Assembly (NCBI GenBank): GCA_964548165.1
Contig: CAZJQD010000080.1
Coordinates: 1-8,967 of the forward strand
Reading direction: 5' to 3'
DNA: 8,967 nucleotides
Source: CAZJQD01 sp964548165 [NCBI: uncultured bacterium]
GTDB lineage: Bacteria > UBA8481
Shown here: in pieces, positions 7,452 through 8,967 of the stretch
Numbering within the stretch: the first letter of the stretch is position 1
Layout of the letters: each line of letters opens with the position of its first letter
Notes under the pieces: model-generated
The model's input: only the letters and a program-made list of their open reading frames with translations
What the model was told of the DNA's origin: nothing
The model's database searches: none
Position numbers and translations under genes: made by a program

Positions 7452-7645
7452 GTTCAAATCATGAATAGATGCCACGGGGACCACGGAGCGAGGCGAACCT
7501 GAAGAATCCGGACGAGGAATGAGGCTCGACTTTCTGACCTCAAATTGGCCTGCGACGAACGGATGGATCTGCAACGCAATTTCCCGAATCCCTGCCTTGT
7601 ATTGGCCTTCTTCGTGGTCCCCGTGGTCTCCGTGTTGAAATCATG
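7452..7645. repeat. Compound intergenic repeat with 12-base direct ends and inverted 9-base-unit arms
   Basis: This non-coding stretch fills most of the 305-base gap between the two - strand genes. Its ends are near-identical direct repeats, GTTCAAATCATG (7452-7463) and GTTGAAATCATG (7634-7645), matching at 11 of 12. Just inside are inverted arms: CCACGGGGACCACGGAG (7472-7488) and, on the other strand, CCACGGGGACCACGAAG (7626-7610), matching at 16 of 17. The arms are built of 9-base units: two on the left (7474-7491) and three on the right (7633-7607, - strand: ACGGAGACC, ACGGGGACC, ACGAAGAAG). The 121 bases between the arms contain no gene I can support. It may be a non-autonomous mobile repeat or a recombination-prone dispersed repeat; no transposase is present. 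Confidence 0.6.
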
Positions 7646-7673
7646 CGAAAAGACCAGCCTGGCTTACCTCGCT

Positions 7674-8967
7674 CTATTCCGGCGGCGAGAAGCTCAGTTC
7701 CTTGCGGTGCGTCCACGGCAGGGCGACGCCGTGGCGGCGGGCCGGGATGGCGAGGTCGGCAGGGATGAAGTAGCGCGAGGAGGGCACATGCGGGGCCGTG
7801 GATCCGGTGTCCGAGACCAGCTCGACGGTCGGCCCGCGCGGCCCTTCAATCGTGTCCTCCACCGTGACTGTATTCTCCGAAAGGACGACCTCGCGAACGA
7901 GCGTGTAGGGGGATGAGGAGGGCTTGCGGATGAAGAGGTTCTTCACGGTCTTCTCGAAGAACGCGTTGACGCCGGCCAGGCGTCCGATCGTGTTGGCATA
8001 GGCGAGGAACGGGATCTGGAGCGTGGCCAAGGGCAGGTTATAGTTCACCTTCTTGAACGGGACACGGATCCGGATGGAACCGCGTCCGCGCTCATCGATG
8101 CGGACCATGGTCTCGGCATCCGGCGAGAGGAACTGGGTCGAGAAGACGCCGCCGTCGTGATCGCGCAGGAAGATCCCATGGTCGGCCGCCGCAAGGCGCC
8201 AACCGCCATCATCGCGCGCGAACCACTTGTAGAGCCCGGCCTTATGGTAGTTGAGGACGAGATGCGCGGTACGCGCCTGGCGGACGACGAGCCCGGCCTC
8301 GGGAAAGTGCGCGACCTTGTCCTCACCCAGCTTCCCGGCCGGCGGGTCGACGGGCGCCTCGGACGGCCAGCCGCGCCGCGCCACGGCCTGGGCCGCCTGC
8401 ATCCAGTTGGGAAGGTAGAAGAAGAGGAAGTAGCGATCATCCGTCGTCGAGGGTTCGATCGCGCGGCCGGCGGCGAGCGCGGCGGCGAAGCGCGAGAGCA
8501 CGGAGGCGGCGGCCGGCAGGGACGACGACGCGGCGACGAGTCCCCGGGGGATCAGGTACTTCGTGTTCCGCGACGCATACTCGCCTCCCGACGTGCCGTC
8601 CGGATGAACGACATGATCGAGGAAGCCGGCGGCGCGCTCGCACATCGCGCGAGCCCGTTCATCGCCCGTCTTCTCGTGGTAGTGCCAGAGGTAGTCCAGG
8701 GAGAGCGAGAGGTATCCGGCGTCGAAGCCGCCGTTCTCCTGGAACCAACCCTCGCTCGACTGCTTCGCCGCCATCAGCTCGAGGTTCTTCTCGAGCCCCG
8801 CGCGGTACGACTCGTCGCCGGTCAGCGCGATGAGGTTGGCGAGCGCGGGCACGGCTCCGGCGGTGTGATTGAGCACCTGGTCATCGAGATGAAGGGAAAG
8901 CCACGTCCCGGACTTTCGAAGCGCGGCGATCGCGCGCTCCTTGACCCGCGGCGAGACGGCGGCGCCC
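7674..8967 (-). CDS. Heparinase II/III-like (alpha/alpha toroid plus beta-sandwich) protein, 5' partial
   Basis: The gene enters from the right edge; its frame is open from base 8966, giving 430 visible residues and a TAG at 7674. A GTG at 8876 is internal: the codons before it continue the same helical repeat region (for example LDDQVLNHTAG at 27-37). Visible residues up to about 215 are alpha-hairpins, with NHTAG, GWFQENGGFDAGYLSLSLDYL and GGEYASRNTKYL. From about 215 the protein turns beta-rich, beginning with HFPEAGLVVRQA, which resembles the junction to the beta-sandwich of heparinase II/III-type lyases. The histidine-rich H-x-H-x-D pattern often seen early in that sandwich is not visible. 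Such proteins usually cleave or bind uronic-acid polysaccharides outside the cytoplasm; export cannot be judged here because the N-terminus is missing. It is probably glycan-related, but substrate and activity are unassigned. Confidence 0.75.
   Translation of the reverse strand, partial: GAAVSPRVKERAIAALRKSGTWLSLHLDDQVLNHTAGAVPALANLIALTGDESYRAGLEKNLELMAAKQSSEGWFQENGGFDAGYLSLSLDYLWHYHEKTGDERARAMCERAAGFLDHVVHPDGTSGGEYASRNTKYLIPRGLVAASSSLPAAASVLSRFAAALAAGRAIEPSTTDDRYFLFFYLPNWMQAAQAVARRGWPSEAPVDPPAGKLGEDKVAHFPEAGLVVRQARTAHLVLNYHKAGLYKWFARDDGGWRLAAADHGIFLRDHDGGVFSTQFLSPDAETMVRIDERGRGSIRIRVPFKKVNYNLPLATLQIPFLAYANTIGRLAGVNAFFEKTVKNLFIRKPSSSPYTLVREVVLSENTVTVEDTIEGPRGPTVELVSDTGSTAPHVPSSRYFIPADLAIPARRHGVALPWTHRKELSFSPPE

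Noticed and set aside
7646-7671. A possible terminator after the lyase-like gene on the - strand: AAGCCA/TGG-T-CTT stem followed by TTTT.
   Set aside because: The stem has only six pairs with a bulge and a three-base loop, and the T-run is short; too weak to call.
7545-7916. A + strand frame of 123 codons starting inside the intergenic repeat.
   Set aside because: It begins in repeat sequence and then runs antisense to the lyase-like gene; it has no ribosome binding site and looks like a repeat-derived artefact.

Overview
This is a high-GC bacterial window, strongly biased to G/C at third codon positions. It has five protein-coding genes, two of them cut by the window edges, and no recognisable RNA gene, CRISPR array or transposase. 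No gene fixes the taxonomy. The GC-rich intergenic repeat built of 9-base ACGGRGACC-like units resembles intergenic repeats I recall from Planctomycetes, Acidobacteria and other environmental high-GC phyla, but that is only a hint.

Left part, + strand: the 3' end of a parvulin-type (PpiC/SurA-like) peptidyl-prolyl isomerase (1-764); a 186-base leader with nested and competing hairpins; a 792-residue protein (951-3329) joining a GT4 glycosyltransferase to a C-terminal (alpha/alpha)-barrel-like domain; and a GH130-family glycoside phosphorylase/hydrolase (3326-4831) that starts inside the stop codon of the glycosyltransferase gene (ATGA overlap). The last two look like one translationally coupled unit that both builds and breaks a glycoside, plausibly a mannoside.

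Right part, - strand: a large exported protein of unknown function (4828-7368). Its mature N-terminus has a GS-x11-DxD signature like that of nucleotidyltransferase-fold enzymes, followed by a long helical region, an Ig/PKD-like beta domain, a Pro-rich linker and a second beta-rich domain. Its stop codon overlaps the GH130 stop codon tail to tail. Upstream of it lie an extended -10 promoter and an intergenic repeat of about 194 bases (7452-7645), followed by the 3' part of a heparinase II/III-like protein (7674-8967), also on the - strand.

The likeliest common theme is glycan handling: a cytoplasmic synthesis/phosphorolysis pair, with envelope proteins (an isomerase, an exported multidomain protein and a lyase-like toroid protein) around it. 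Only the glycosyltransferase/GH130 link is firmly supported, by the gene overlap. The most unusual points are the GT4-barrel fusion coupled to GH130, the NTase-like motif in an exported protein, and the compound repeat.
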